In this document: piece after piece, positions 25,308-34,778 of the stretch | Position numbering within the stretch: position 1 is the first letter of the stretch | Layout: the number at the start of each line of letters is the position of its first letter | Source of the DNA: DATJPR01 sp963811705 | Lineage (GTDB): Bacteria; Bacteroidota; Ignavibacteria; UBA10030; UBA6906 | Length of the DNA: 64,000 bases | Direction of reading: 5' to 3' | NCBI GenBank assembly: GCA_963811705.1 | Contig: CAWESL010000005.1 | Coordinates: forward strand, 1-64,000 | Translations under genes and position numbers: made by a program | The notes under the pieces: generated by a model | Told to the model about the DNA's origin: nothing | The model's database searches: none | What the model saw: the letters and a program-made list of their open reading frames with translations, nothing else

Positions 25308-26561
25308 ATGCCGATGGACATTGCAGAACTGAAGTCCAAAAAGATCTCTGAACTGAATCAGATCGCCAAGGATCTTAATATATCGGGCTACAGCGATCTG
25401 CGAAAACAAGAACTTATTTTCAAGATTCTCGAAGCTCAGACTGAACAGGGCGGCCTTACATTTAGCCGGGGAGTGCTCGAAGTCCTCCCGGACGGCTATG
25501 GTTTTCTTCGGTCGGTGGACTACAACTATCTACCGTCGCCCGACGATATCTACGTTTCACCCTCGCAGATCAAGAAATTTAATCTCCGGACGGGAGACAC
25601 CGTCAGTGGGCAGGTACGTCCACCCAAGGAGGGGGAGCGATTCTTTGCGCTGTTGCGCGTTGAGGCGGTCAACGACGAGAACCCAGAGCTCATCCGGGAA
25701 CGCGTCCTCTTCGATAATCTCACCCCGCTCTACCCGAACAACACCATAAAGCTTGAGACCGCCCCGGGCGAATACGCGATGAGGATCATGGATCTTCTCT
25801 CGCCGATCGGCAAAGGCCAACGCGGCATGGTGGTTTCGCCCCCGAAAGCCGGCAAGACGATTCTGCTTCAAAAAATCGCGAACAGCATCACCCGGAACCA
25901 TCCCGAAGTGAAGCTCATCGTCCTGCTGATCGACGAGCGGCCGGAAGAAGTCACCGATATGGAACGGTCGGTGAACGCCGAGGTCGTGAGTTCGACGTTC
26001 GACGAACCGCCGGAGCGTCACGTCCAGGTCGCCGACATGGTGCTGGAGAAGGCGAAGAGACTGGTCGAGGCGAAGAAGGACGTTGTCGTGTTGCTCGACA
26101 GCATCACCCGCCTCGCGCGCGCTCACAACACCGTGGTCCCGCATTCCGGCAAGATCTTGTCGGGAGGCGTGGATGCCAACGCCTTGCATAAGCCGAAGCG
26201 GTTTTTCGGTGCTGCGCGAAATCTCGAAGAGGGCGGGAGCCTGACGATCGTTGCGACGGCGCTGGTGGAAACAGGGAGTCGGATGGACGAAGTCATTTTC
26301 GAAGAGTTCAAGGGAACCGGCAACATGGAAATCATCCTCGACCGGAAGCTTTCCGATCGGAGGGTCTTCCCCGCGATGGACATCAACCGTTCCGGGACGA
26401 GGAAGGAAGAATTGCTCATCGACGCCGACGACTTGAACCGGATCTGGATCCTGCGCAAATTGTTGTCCGAGTTCAATACGGTCGAGGCGATGGAGTTCAT
26501 GCTCGAAAAGATGCGGGGAACGAAGTCGAACAAGGAATTCCTCAAGATGATGAGCAGCTGA
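25308..26561 (+). CDS. rho: Transcription termination factor Rho
   Basis: 417 residues. N-terminal Rho_N helices (ELKSKKISELNQIAKDLNI), RNA-binding cold-shock-like domain with GYGFLRS, and a RecA-type ATPase with Walker A PPKAGKTILLQ, Walker B VVVLLDSITRLARAHN, and the secondary RNA site GGVDANALHKPKRFFGAARN. It has no long N-terminal extension of the kind seen in many Bacteroidota. ATG 25308 is chosen over an open extension of 15 residues. Confidence 0.96.
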   Translation: MPMDIAELKSKKISELNQIAKDLNISGYSDLRKQELIFKILEAQTEQGGLTFSRGVLEVLPDGYGFLRSVDYNYLPSPDDIYVSPSQIKKFNLRTGDTVSGQVRPPKEGERFFALLRVEAVNDENPELIRERVLFDNLTPLYPNNTIKLETAPGEYAMRIMDLLSPIGKGQRGMVVSPPKAGKTILLQKIANSITRNHPEVKLIVLLIDERPEEVTDMERSVNAEVVSSTFDEPPERHVQVADMVLEKAKRLVEAKKDVVVLLDSITRLARAHNTVVPHSGKILSGGVDANALHKPKRFFGAARNLEEGGSLTIVATALVETGSRMDEVIFEEFKGTGNMEIILDRKLSDRRVFPAMDINRSGTRKEELLIDADDLNRIWILRKLLSEFNTVEAMEFMLEKMRGTKSNKEFLKMMSS

Positions 26562-26674
26562 TGACCGGCCACGATCACTGAACAAGTAACGCCCATGCGG
26601 GACTCACGACAGCTTCCGGATCCTGTACTTCTGCTTTCGCACTTCCCCGCCGCACGCACGTTTCCTAACCAGAC

Positions 26675-27859
26675 ATGCCAATGAACGAGCCGGTCATTCT
26701 CTCTGCGTGTCGCACTGCCGTCGGCAGTTTTCGCGGGTCGCTCAGTTCCCTCCCTGCGCCGAGAATCGGTGCCGTCGCCATCAAAGAAGCCCTGGTCCGG
26801 GCGAACATCAGCGCCGATCGGATCGACGAAGTGATCATGGGAAATGTCCTGTCTGCCGGAGTGGGACAGGCGCCGGCCAGGCAGGCGGCAATCTACGCCG
26901 GGCTCCCGCCGTCGGTGCAATGCCTGACCGTCAACAAGGTATGCGGATCGGGGTTGAAGGCGGTCATGCTTGCCGCCCAGGCGATCGCGCTCGGTGATGC
27001 GGAGATCATCGTTGCGGGCGGCATGGAAAGCATGAGCAATGCCCCGTATCTTTTACCGAAAGCCCGGGAAGGCTATCGCATGGGCAACGGCGAGATCGTC
27101 GATTCCATGCTCAACGACGGCCTGACGGACGCGTATAACCGCCAGGCGATGGGTGTGGCCGCCGAACAGTGCGCCCGGGAAATGGCAATCACCAGGGCCG
27201 AGCAGGACGAGTATGCGATCCTCAGTTACCGGAGAGCCCAGGAATCGCAGGCCACGGGCCGCTTTCAACGCGAGATCGCGCCGACGGAAATCGCCAACCC
27301 CAAAGGTGCTCCGTCCATTGTTGACAGCGATGAAGACGTCAGGAAGACCGACTTCGCGAAGATCCCCCAGCTGAAACCGGTGTTCGCCAAGGACGGGACG
27401 GTGACCGCCGCCAACTCTTCGAAAATCAGCGACGGCGCAGCGGCCGTTGTCGTGACGTCGGCGAAGACGGCCGAGCATCTGGGCGTGAAGCCGCTCGCCC
27501 GGATCGTTGCCCAGGCATCGTATGCGAAGGAACCTGTGCAGTTCACCACTGCTCCCGCCGATGCAATGAAACGGGTCCTGATGAAAAGCGGGCTCTCCTT
27601 GTCGAATATCGATCTGTTCGAGATCAACGAAGCCTTTGCCGTGGTCACGCTTGCCGCTATGAAGACCCTCGACATTCCCGTCGACCGGGTGAATGTGAAC
27701 GGCGGAGCGGTTGCCATGGGGCACCCGATCGGGGCGAGCGGGGCGCGCGTGCTGGTGACGTTGCTTCATGCGATGGAACAGCGCGGCGTGCAATACGGGC
27801 TCGCGACCCTGTGCATCGGCGGAGGCGAAGCAAGCGCCGTGATCGTCGAACGGACGTAA
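26675..27859 (+). CDS. Acetyl-CoA C-acetyltransferase (thiolase)
   Basis: 394 residues. Acylated cysteine in VNKVCGSGLKAV (near residue 90), HPIGASGARV with the active-site His, and the final CIGGGEASAV with the second Cys position replaced by the usual CxG context. This is a biosynthetic/degradative 2-carbon thiolase: two acetyl-CoA to and from acetoacetyl-CoA. It leads a cluster with 3-hydroxyacyl-CoA and acyl-CoA dehydrogenases, so it belongs to short-chain fatty acid oxidation or butyryl-CoA formation. Confidence 0.92.
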   Translation: MPMNEPVILSACRTAVGSFRGSLSSLPAPRIGAVAIKEALVRANISADRIDEVIMGNVLSAGVGQAPARQAAIYAGLPPSVQCLTVNKVCGSGLKAVMLAAQAIALGDAEIIVAGGMESMSNAPYLLPKAREGYRMGNGEIVDSMLNDGLTDAYNRQAMGVAAEQCAREMAITRAEQDEYAILSYRRAQESQATGRFQREIAPTEIANPKGAPSIVDSDEDVRKTDFAKIPQLKPVFAKDGTVTAANSSKISDGAAAVVVTSAKTAEHLGVKPLARIVAQASYAKEPVQFTTAPADAMKRVLMKSGLSLSNIDLFEINEAFAVVTLAAMKTLDIPVDRVNVNGGAVAMGHPIGASGARVLVTLLHAMEQRGVQYGLATLCIGGGEASAVIVERT

Positions 27860-27896
27860 CCAGAACGGCAACGGCCTTCCTACCTGAAAGACTCCA

Positions 27897-28787
27897 ATGG
27901 ACAGTCGAAAAATCGTCGTGGTCGGCGCGGGGACCATGGGCAACGGCATTGCTCACGTCTTTTCGACCTCGGGCTTCACGGTGACCCTCTGCGATGTGTC
28001 GTCCGAACTTGGCGCCAAAGGCCTCGCGACGATCACCGCCAATCTTGAGCGACAGGTGAAAAAGGGGACGCTTACCGATGGGGAGCGGACGGCCGCCCTG
28101 TCGCGGATCAGCGTGACCACCGATGTGAAGCGGGCAGCCTCAGACTGCACGCTCGTCGTGGAGGCCGCCACGGAACACCCGGGGACGAAATTTGAGATTT
28201 TCCGCACGCTGGATGCCTTCTCTGCTCCCGAAGCGATCCTCGCGTCGAACACCTCATCGATCTCCATTACGGCGCTTGCAGCGGCGACACGACGGCCTGC
28301 GAAGGTCGTCGGGATGCACTTCATGAATCCCGTCCCCGTCATGAAGCTCGTCGAAGTCATCAGGGGTCTGTCGACATCGGACGAGACCACAAAGACCGTG
28401 GTCGACCTTTGCGGCGTACTGGGAAAGACCGCGGTCGAGGTCCGGGATTACCCCGGGTTCGTGTCGAATCGCGTCCTGATGCCCATGCTCAACGAAGCCA
28501 TGTATTGCGTGATGGAAGGCGTCGGAACCCCCGAGGCGATCGATACGGTGATGAAGCTCGGGATGAATCATCCCATGGGACCGTTGGCGCTGGCTGACTT
28601 CATCGGACTGGACGTCTGCCTCGCCATTCTGAATGTTCTCCACGAGGGGTTCGGGGACCCGAAGTATCGTCCCTGCCCTCTTTTGAAAAAGATGGTGGCG
28701 GCCGGGCATCTGGGCCGGAAAACCGGGAATGGCTTCTACAGCTATGGAACGTCCACCGAGAAAACTGTGACAGGATCCCGGGATTAG
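27897..28787 (+). CDS. 3-hydroxybutyryl-CoA dehydrogenase
   Basis: 296 residues. Rossmann start VVVGAGTMGNGIAHVF, catalytic His in GMHFMNPVPVM, and the C-terminal domain NRVLMPMLNEAMYCVMEGVG with HPMGPLALADFIGLD. It interconverts 3-hydroxybutyryl-CoA and acetoacetyl-CoA with NAD(P). It follows the thiolase by 37 bases. No crotonase is present in the cluster, so the hydratase must be encoded elsewhere. Confidence 0.93.
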   Translation: MDSRKIVVVGAGTMGNGIAHVFSTSGFTVTLCDVSSELGAKGLATITANLERQVKKGTLTDGERTAALSRISVTTDVKRAASDCTLVVEAATEHPGTKFEIFRTLDAFSAPEAILASNTSSISITALAAATRRPAKVVGMHFMNPVPVMKLVEVIRGLSTSDETTKTVVDLCGVLGKTAVEVRDYPGFVSNRVLMPMLNEAMYCVMEGVGTPEAIDTVMKLGMNHPMGPLALADFIGLDVCLAILNVLHEGFGDPKYRPCPLLKKMVAAGHLGRKTGNGFYSYGTSTEKTVTGSRD

Positions 28788-28845
28788 GGGACTGAAGGTC
28801 CTCTGTCACTTTCAACAGGTTTTTCCCGTTACTGAGAGAAGAGGC

Positions 28846-29988
28846 ATGAACCTCAATTTAACCGATACGCATCAAATGATCCGGCAAACCGCCCGGGAAT
28901 TTGCCGAACAACAACTCGCGGCGGGCGCCATGCAGCGGGACGAAGAGGAGCGTTTCCCGAAGGAATTTGTCGGCGCGCTCGGCGAGCTCGGCTTCATGGG
29001 GATGATGGTGCCCGAGGAGTGGGGTGGGGCGGGTCTTGATACGGTCAGCTATGCCCTTGCGATGGAGGAGATATCGCGGGTGGACGCCTCGGTCGGCGTG
29101 ATCATGTCGGTGAACAACTCGCTCGTGTGCTACGGCATCAACAGGTATGGAAACGACGATCAACGGGAACGGTACCTGCGGGACCTCGCCGCGGGACGAA
29201 AGCTCGGCGCCTTCGCGCTCTCCGAGCCGGAGGCGGGCAGCGACGCCTCGAACCAGCATACCGTTGCCGTTGTGGAAGGGGATTCTTACATTCTCAACGG
29301 CACGAAGAACTGGATCACGAACGGATCGACGGCCGATGTTGTTCTGGTGATGGCCGCGACAGACCGGACGAAAGGGCCGAAGGGGATCAGCACGTTTATC
29401 GTTGAGAAGGGAACGCCCGGGTTCAGCGTGGCAAAGAAAGAGAAGAAACTCGGGATTCGGAGTTCGGATACGGTGTCGCTGGCCTTTGAAAACTGCCGCG
29501 TCCCCGCGGCGAACCGGATCGGGGCCGAAGGCGACGGGTTCCGTTTTGCGATGACCACGCTTGAGGGAGGGAGAATCGGGATAGCGGCGCAGGCGCTCGG
29601 CATTGCGCAGGCGTGCGTGGATGCATCGATCCGGTATGCGAAACAACGCAAGGCATTCGGGAAATACATCGGCGAGCATCAGGCGATTCAATTCAAGATT
29701 GCCGATATGGCCACTGCCACGGAAGCGGCGCGGATGCTGGTGCTCCATGCGGCATGGCTGAAGGACCAGAACATGGCCTTCGGGCAGGCGGCATCGATGG
29801 CAAAACTTCTGGCTTCGAAGACAGCGGTGCAAAATGCCCTCGAGGCGATTCAGATTCACGGCGGCTACGGCTACGTCCGGGAGTATCATGTCGAGCGGTA
29901 TCTCCGTGATGCGAAGGTGACGGAGATCTACGAAGGGACGTCGGAAATTCAGCGGATCGTTATCGCGCGTTCTTTGTTGAAGGATTGA
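28846..29988 (+). CDS. Short-chain acyl-CoA dehydrogenase (butyryl-CoA dehydrogenase type)
   Basis: 380 residues. FAD/substrate motifs ALSEPEAGSDA and NGTKNWITNG, EGGRIGIAAQALGIAQ, and the catalytic glutamate in TEIYEGTSEIQR near the C-terminus, at the position used by short- and medium-chain enzymes. AGAAGAGGC precedes the ATG. No etfAB genes are adjacent, so electrons pass to an ETF encoded elsewhere. Confidence 0.92.
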   Translation: MNLNLTDTHQMIRQTAREFAEQQLAAGAMQRDEEERFPKEFVGALGELGFMGMMVPEEWGGAGLDTVSYALAMEEISRVDASVGVIMSVNNSLVCYGINRYGNDDQRERYLRDLAAGRKLGAFALSEPEAGSDASNQHTVAVVEGDSYILNGTKNWITNGSTADVVLVMAATDRTKGPKGISTFIVEKGTPGFSVAKKEKKLGIRSSDTVSLAFENCRVPAANRIGAEGDGFRFAMTTLEGGRIGIAAQALGIAQACVDASIRYAKQRKAFGKYIGEHQAIQFKIADMATATEAARMLVLHAAWLKDQNMAFGQAASMAKLLASKTAVQNALEAIQIHGGYGYVREYHVERYLRDAKVTEIYEGTSEIQRIVIARSLLKD

Positions 29989-30030
29989 AGCAACACCAAC
30001 ACATCACACATCCCCCCAGAAGGAGAGGTT

Positions 30031-30576
30031 ATGAAACTTCTTCGCTTCCTCGTAGTCGTCGTCGCAGTGCTCTTGTTTTTCCCGCCCCGTTGGGCAGATG
30101 CGCAGGTTCGTTGGGTTATTGGTGGAAGACTCGGTATGTCACTTGGATCGGTGAGCGTCGCCGCACCGTACAACCCGTACGCGTACTATTATGGCACAAC
30201 GAATCAATCCACGACGAGCACCAATGCAGGTCTGCAGATCGGGCCGACGGCGGAAGTGATTTTCGGCAGGCAGTTTGCCGTCACCACGGAATTCAACATC
30301 AATACGGAAGCAGGGACGCCGATCGAATGGGCGAATACGTTCAAGGCGTACTTTCTGATCAACGGATCGAAAATCCTACCGTATGCCGACGGTGGATTCG
30401 GACTGTTGTTCGTCACAGGAGGTCCGTTCTTCGGCGTTCGGGCCGGCGGCGGCGCGTTGTTCCCGATCGCGAAGAATCTGTATATTCCTGCCGACCTGCA
30501 ATTGGGGCTGTATTTCGGCACCGGAGCGACGTTGTTCTGGCTGGCTGTGACATCCGGCATTCGGTATTTCATCTAA
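30031..30576 (+). CDS. Small outer-membrane beta-barrel protein
   Basis: 181 residues. AAGGAGAGG ribosome-binding site. Signal peptide (VVVVAVLLFFPPRWADAQ). Then alternating amphipathic strands rich in Gly and aromatics (RLGMSLGSVSV, LPYADGGFGLLFVTGG), ending with an aromatic residue (GIRYFI), as in OmpA/PorT-like eight-stranded barrels. Specific function unknown. A second barrel gene follows after 52 bases, probably co-transcribed. Confidence 0.7.
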   Translation: MKLLRFLVVVVAVLLFFPPRWADAQVRWVIGGRLGMSLGSVSVAAPYNPYAYYYGTTNQSTTSTNAGLQIGPTAEVIFGRQFAVTTEFNINTEAGTPIEWANTFKAYFLINGSKILPYADGGFGLLFVTGGPFFGVRAGGGALFPIAKNLYIPADLQLGLYFGTGATLFWLAVTSGIRYFI

Positions 30577-30628
30577 CCGGCAAGGAAGCGATCCAACCAA
30601 CCTTACCACTCACTAGATAGAGGTTCTT

Positions 30629-31300
30629 ATGCGACGTTGCCTCGCAGCTGCTGCGGTTGTGGCAGGAGTCATCCTGTTGACAGTGCCGGCGTCGGCACAG
30701 ATGAAGTTCGGTGTGGGAATGCGGTTTGGGATGAATTTTGGAACGCTGTCGTTCAATCCTGACATCTACAACGTTGGACAAAATATTTCGAAGACCGGCC
30801 GGACGGGGATCATGATCGGCGCCTTGTCGGAGCTGGAGTTTTCTCATATGTTCGCCGTGGAATTTTCTCCCACCTTTGCAATGAAAGGTGGCGGGTACGA
30901 GGACACGCAAGGGGGAACGGACATTGGGAAATACAACGAGTTGGAACTTCCCGTCTTGTTCAAGGTGAAATTCTTGCAGGGTATGATCCGCCCGTATGCG
31001 TTTGTCGGACCCAACATCGGACTGGTGATGAGCGCCACCGAAAGCCTCACGCCGGCGAATGGGCAGGCAAAAGACACCGACATCAAGAGCAACACCTCAG
31101 GCATCGACTTCGCGCTGGATTTCGGCGGCGGGGCCGAGCTCATGGTCATGAAGAACCTTGGCATCCTCATGGATGTCCGGTATTCGCTCGGGCTTTCGGA
31201 TTTGAACAGCCCGTCGACGCCGCCACAGCAAGGTGCGACGGTCCCGACAATTCATGCAAGCGGATTCCAGATCATGGTGGGGTCGATGTTCCATCTATGA
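30629..31300 (+). CDS. PorT-like outer-membrane beta-barrel protein
   Basis: 223 residues. Signal peptide ending PASAQ. The first strand KFGVGMRFGMNFGTLSF, repeated Gly/aromatic strands (LPVLFKVKF, PYAFVGPNIGLVMS) and the terminal IMVGSMFHL match the OMP_b-brl_2 (PorT-like) pattern common in FCB bacteria. Whether it serves the type IX secretion machinery cannot be told. A terminator follows at 31342. Confidence 0.75.
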   Translation: MRRCLAAAAVVAGVILLTVPASAQMKFGVGMRFGMNFGTLSFNPDIYNVGQNISKTGRTGIMIGALSELEFSHMFAVEFSPTFAMKGGGYEDTQGGTDIGKYNELELPVLFKVKFLQGMIRPYAFVGPNIGLVMSATESLTPANGQAKDTDIKSNTSGIDFALDFGGGAELMVMKNLGILMDVRYSLGLSDLNSPSTPPQQGATVPTIHASGFQIMVGSMFHL

Positions 31301-31341
31301 TACGTTGCGGTAAAAGACAGATTTTATCCTGGGAGAGCAAG

Positions 31342-31364
31342 GGCCGGACGACGTTCCGGCCTTT
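31342..31364 (+). terminator. Rho-independent terminator after the beta-barrel gene
   Basis: GGCCGGA (31342-31348) pairs with TCCGGCC (31355-31361) around a 6-nt loop, followed by a short TTT. Confidence 0.65.
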
Positions 31365-31450
31365 GCGTTGCATTGCCTTCTCAACCTCGGAAAATAGAGC
31401 ACTCTTTCGTGTTTCATAAAGGAACCAACGGAATCCCTTTCTTGTTATCA

Positions 31451-31479
31451 ATTCGACGCAATCAGTCGAATAGTCGAAT
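31451..31479 (+). promoter_or_regulatory. Candidate TetR operator
   Basis: Perfect palindrome ATTCGAC-gcaatca-GTCGAAT (31451-31471), then a repeat of AGTCGAAT (31472-31479) ending directly before the regulator's ATG at 31481. Position and symmetry suggest autoregulation of the efflux operon. Confidence 0.55.
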
Positions 31480-31480
31480 C

Positions 31481-32134
31481 ATGACCGAAAAAGAGAACAT
31501 TTCACATACCGGGAGGCAGGTCGCGATCCTGAAGGCCGCCCAGCGACGGTTTGCCCAGTTCGGTCACTCGAAGGTGACCATGGATGAAATCGCCGCCGAT
31601 GTCGGCATGGGTAAGGCATCGCTGTACTACTATTATCCGACCAAGGAAGATCTGTTCCGGGCGGTTATTGATCACGAGCAGGCGGAGTTCCTCGCCCTCA
31701 TGGAACCGATTTTGGAGGAGAACGCGACAAGTTCTGAAAAACTCCGCCGGTATCTCGAACGCCGGATGCGGCATTTCCAGGATTTCGTCAATCTCAGCAG
31801 TCTCAGCATGTCCGTTTTCAGTCAGGCCGATTCGGTCATGGGCGAACTCTTCCGCATCCTGACAAAACACGACTACCGGATGATTGAATCGATCCTTGCC
31901 GAGGGAGTCCGGCGGAATGAGTTCACGCCGATCGATGTGAATGCGACGGCAAGTCTCGTTGTCCACCTGCTTCAAGGGCTTCGGCTCAGGCTTCTCAAAC
32001 GACTCGGGACGCATGTGCAAGAGGAGGATTATGCGGAGTTGAAGCGCGATCAGGAATTGTTGAGCGCGCTTTTGGTTCGCGGCCTCTGTCATCCTTATCA
32101 CGATGGAACACACACCAATGAATCAACCAACTGA
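31481..32134 (+). CDS. TetR/AcrR family transcriptional regulator
   Basis: 217 residues. N-terminal helix-turn-helix: ILKAAQRRFAQFGHSKVTMDEIAADVGMGKASLYYYYPTKEDLF pattern with YYYYPTKEDLF as the recognition-helix end. The C-terminal helical ligand domain has no obvious known ligand motif. It is the first gene of an apparent regulator-EmrA-EmrB-TolC operon, so it probably represses efflux until an exported compound binds. ATG 31481 is chosen; the longer open frame would cover its own operator. Confidence 0.88.
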   Translation: MTEKENISHTGRQVAILKAAQRRFAQFGHSKVTMDEIAADVGMGKASLYYYYPTKEDLFRAVIDHEQAEFLALMEPILEENATSSEKLRRYLERRMRHFQDFVNLSSLSMSVFSQADSVMGELFRILTKHDYRMIESILAEGVRRNEFTPIDVNATASLVVHLLQGLRLRLLKRLGTHVQEEDYAELKRDQELLSALLVRGLCHPYHDGTHTNESTN

Positions 32135-33107
32135 ACAAGGCGGAAGGCCGCCGGCATCTCAGGAGATCGCGGAGGACGCGTCCGATATCGATGCGCTTCC
32201 CCTGTACCGCAAGAAGCGGGTGCTCATCCCCCTTGCGTTTGTCCTCATCATCGCAGCCGGAGGGCTCTGGTACTACTACACCCAGATCAGGGGATTCGAC
32301 GCGACCGACGATGCGTTCATCGACGGGAACCGCGTGGCGATCAGCTCGAAGATGCTGGGAAGGATGGTGTTCCTGGCCGCCGATGAAGGCGATTCGGTCA
32401 GGCAGGGCGAAGTCCTTGTCCGGCTGGACGACGCCGATCTTCGCGCCCAGGAAACACAGGCGAAGGCGGGGCTGGAAGACGCCCGGCAGGCAGAAGCGCT
32501 CGCCCAGGTGAACGTCGATCGTGCGGAAGACGACTTCAAGAGAGCCGAAACCCAGTTCAAGACGAGGGTGATCCCGCAGGAACAGTACGAACACGCACGC
32601 TCGGCCCTCGCCGTAGCCCGCTCGCAACAAAAAATTGCCGTCACGCGCGTCGCCACGGCCGAAGCGCAGATCAACGTTGTCCGCACGTCGCTGACCAACA
32701 TGACCATTACTGCGCCGATGAACGGCATCGTGGCCAAGCGCTACGCGCTTCCCGGGGACGTCGTGCAACCGGGTCAACCCATCCTCTCGGTGTATGACCT
32801 GGGCTCGGTATGGGTGACGGCGAATTTCGAAGAGACGAAGTTGTCATCGCTGAAGATCGGCGATCCTGTGGAGATCAGCGTGGACGCCTATCCCGATCTG
32901 ACGTTGGAGGGGAAAGTGGTCCTGTTCGGGGCCAGCACCGCCTCCCAGTACTCCCTTATTCCACCGAACAACGCGTCAGGGAACTTCACAAAAGTGACAC
33001 AACGCATCCCGGTGAAGATCCTGATTGACCGGTCTCCCGAGGCAAAAGGCGATCCACACCCGCTTCTTCCCGGCATGTCGGTCGAAGTCCGGGTGCGGAC
33101 ACACTAA
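32118..33107 (+). CDS. HlyD/EmrA-type membrane fusion protein
   Basis: 329 residues. One inner-membrane segment (LIPLAFVLIIAAGGLWYYY), then the lipoyl/barrel-sandwich half DATDDAFIDGNRVAISSKMLGRMV, a long alpha-helical hairpin (residues ~110-190) and the second lipoyl half ITAPMNGIVAKRYALPGDVV. A beta-barrel domain and PGMSVEVRVRT end the protein. It links the MFS pump to the outer-membrane channel. It overlaps the tetR end; ATG 32103 is a possible earlier start. Confidence 0.9.
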   Translation: MNQPTEQGGRPPASQEIAEDASDIDALPLYRKKRVLIPLAFVLIIAAGGLWYYYTQIRGFDATDDAFIDGNRVAISSKMLGRMVFLAADEGDSVRQGEVLVRLDDADLRAQETQAKAGLEDARQAEALAQVNVDRAEDDFKRAETQFKTRVIPQEQYEHARSALAVARSQQKIAVTRVATAEAQINVVRTSLTNMTITAPMNGIVAKRYALPGDVVQPGQPILSVYDLGSVWVTANFEETKLSSLKIGDPVEISVDAYPDLTLEGKVVLFGASTASQYSLIPPNNASGNFTKVTQRIPVKILIDRSPEAKGDPHPLLPGMSVEVRVRTH

Positions 33108-33119
33108 GCGGGATCACGC

Positions 33120-34745
33120 ATGGCCTCCTTGATTCATCATCGTGTCCGCTCGGCGCTGACGGATCGGTTCGAGTCGCTCCATCACGAGCACGAGTCATAC
33201 CGGTGGTGGGTGCTGGCAAACGTGATGATCGGGACGTTCATGGCCGTGCTTGACGCGACGATCGTCAACGTCGGACTCCCAAAAATCATGGCCGCGTTCG
33301 GGGTCGACGTCGACAAAGTCGAGTGGGTGATGACGGCCTACCTGCTGGTGTTTGCCGTGATGCTTCCGACTTCCGGTTGGGTGGCGGACCACTGGGGATA
33401 CAAACGCACGTACGTCGGTGCCCTCGTGGTGTTCACCCTGGGATCCTTTCTTTGCGGACTCGCGTGGGATGAAAACGCGCTGATTGTTTTTCGGATTATC
33501 CAGGGAGTCGGGGCCGGATTCCTCATGCCCGTAGGCATGGCGATCGTCACGCGTGAATTTCCGCCGGAAAAGCGCGGCATCGCTCTTGGCTTCTGGTCGA
33601 TCTCCGCAGCGGCTTCCGTCTCACTCGGACCGCTGGTCGGCGGGTACCTGATCGACCACCTGGACTGGCAGGCGATCTTCGATGTCAACGTCCCCGTGGG
33701 GATCCTGGGCATTTTCGCGACGATGGTGATCCAGCGGGAATACAAGACGGAGCATGTGCGGTCGTTCGATTTCGTGGGGTTTGTGTCGATGTCGGTATTC
33801 TTGTCGTTCCTGCTTCTCGCACTTTCGGATGGCAATGCCTCGTGGAATACCGGCGGTTGGACGTCGACGTTCGTCATCGCGTCGCTTGCGATTGCAGGAG
33901 TAGCGCTGATAGTCTTCCTGGTCACGGAGTTCACAGTCGAACACCCCCTGATCGAACTGGGCCTGTTCCGCGATTTCAATTTCGCGCTTTCGAACGGTGT
34001 CCTGTTCATCTTCGGGCTCGGGATGTTCGGAAGCACGTTTTTGCTCCCCCTGTATCTACAAAACGCGCTTGGGTATACCGCTTTTCAGGCAGGCTCCGTG
34101 TTCCTTCCCGTGGGGATTCTCCAGGGAATCATGGCGCCGGTGGCCGGTATCCTGTCGGACAGGGTCAATCCCAAGGTCCCGGCAATTATCGGGATTGCCC
34201 TGCTCGCGCTCAGTCTCTACATGAATGGCTTCCTGTCGCTGATGTCCGAGCATCACCAGATCATGCTCATGCTGTATATCCGTGGCTTTGCCATGGGACT
34301 CGTCTTCACTCCATTGAGCACGATGGCGTTGGCCGGCGTGCCAAGGCACAAAATGGCACAAGCCTCCGGCCTATTCAACGTGATCCGGCAGGTGGGAGGG
34401 AGTTTTGGCGTTGCGATCATCGGAACAATGCTGACCCGAAGAATTATTTATCACTCCGCGATGTTCGGCCAGGCGATCAATGCGCAGTCGCCGGAGTTCA
34501 ATCGGGCCACCATGGCACTGGCACATCATGCGCAGGTAACGATGGGCGGAACTGCGACCGAAGCGGCGATGCGTGCCAAAGCCCTGCTGGGAGTTCACCT
34601 CGGGCAACAGGCCTTTGTGCAAGCCATCAACGATGACTTTCTCATCGCTGCGGCGATCACCATTGTCGGTGTCATCCCGATCTTTTTCCTGCGCAATAGG
34701 AAAACGTCTTCCCCGGCGGGGGTGAAACCCGTCGCCATGGAGTGA
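33120..34745 (+). CDS. DHA2-family (EmrB/QacA) MFS drug efflux transporter
   Basis: 541 residues with about 14 hydrophobic segments. Early motif LDATIVNVGLPKI and the antiporter motif in RIIQGVGAGFLMPVGMAIV are typical of DHA2 proton-drug antiporters. ADHWGYKRTYVG is the cytoplasmic loop motif. It works with the adjacent fusion protein and TolC homologue to export lipophilic compounds across both membranes. Substrate unknown. Confidence 0.92.
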   Translation: MASLIHHRVRSALTDRFESLHHEHESYRWWVLANVMIGTFMAVLDATIVNVGLPKIMAAFGVDVDKVEWVMTAYLLVFAVMLPTSGWVADHWGYKRTYVGALVVFTLGSFLCGLAWDENALIVFRIIQGVGAGFLMPVGMAIVTREFPPEKRGIALGFWSISAAASVSLGPLVGGYLIDHLDWQAIFDVNVPVGILGIFATMVIQREYKTEHVRSFDFVGFVSMSVFLSFLLLALSDGNASWNTGGWTSTFVIASLAIAGVALIVFLVTEFTVEHPLIELGLFRDFNFALSNGVLFIFGLGMFGSTFLLPLYLQNALGYTAFQAGSVFLPVGILQGIMAPVAGILSDRVNPKVPAIIGIALLALSLYMNGFLSLMSEHHQIMLMLYIRGFAMGLVFTPLSTMALAGVPRHKMAQASGLFNVIRQVGGSFGVAIIGTMLTRRIIYHSAMFGQAINAQSPEFNRATMALAHHAQVTMGGTATEAAMRAKALLGVHLGQQAFVQAINDDFLIAAAITIVGVIPIFFLRNRKTSSPAGVKPVAME

Positions 34746-34778
34746 TTTCTTCAACCATTCTGAAAGGATACGGTCTCG

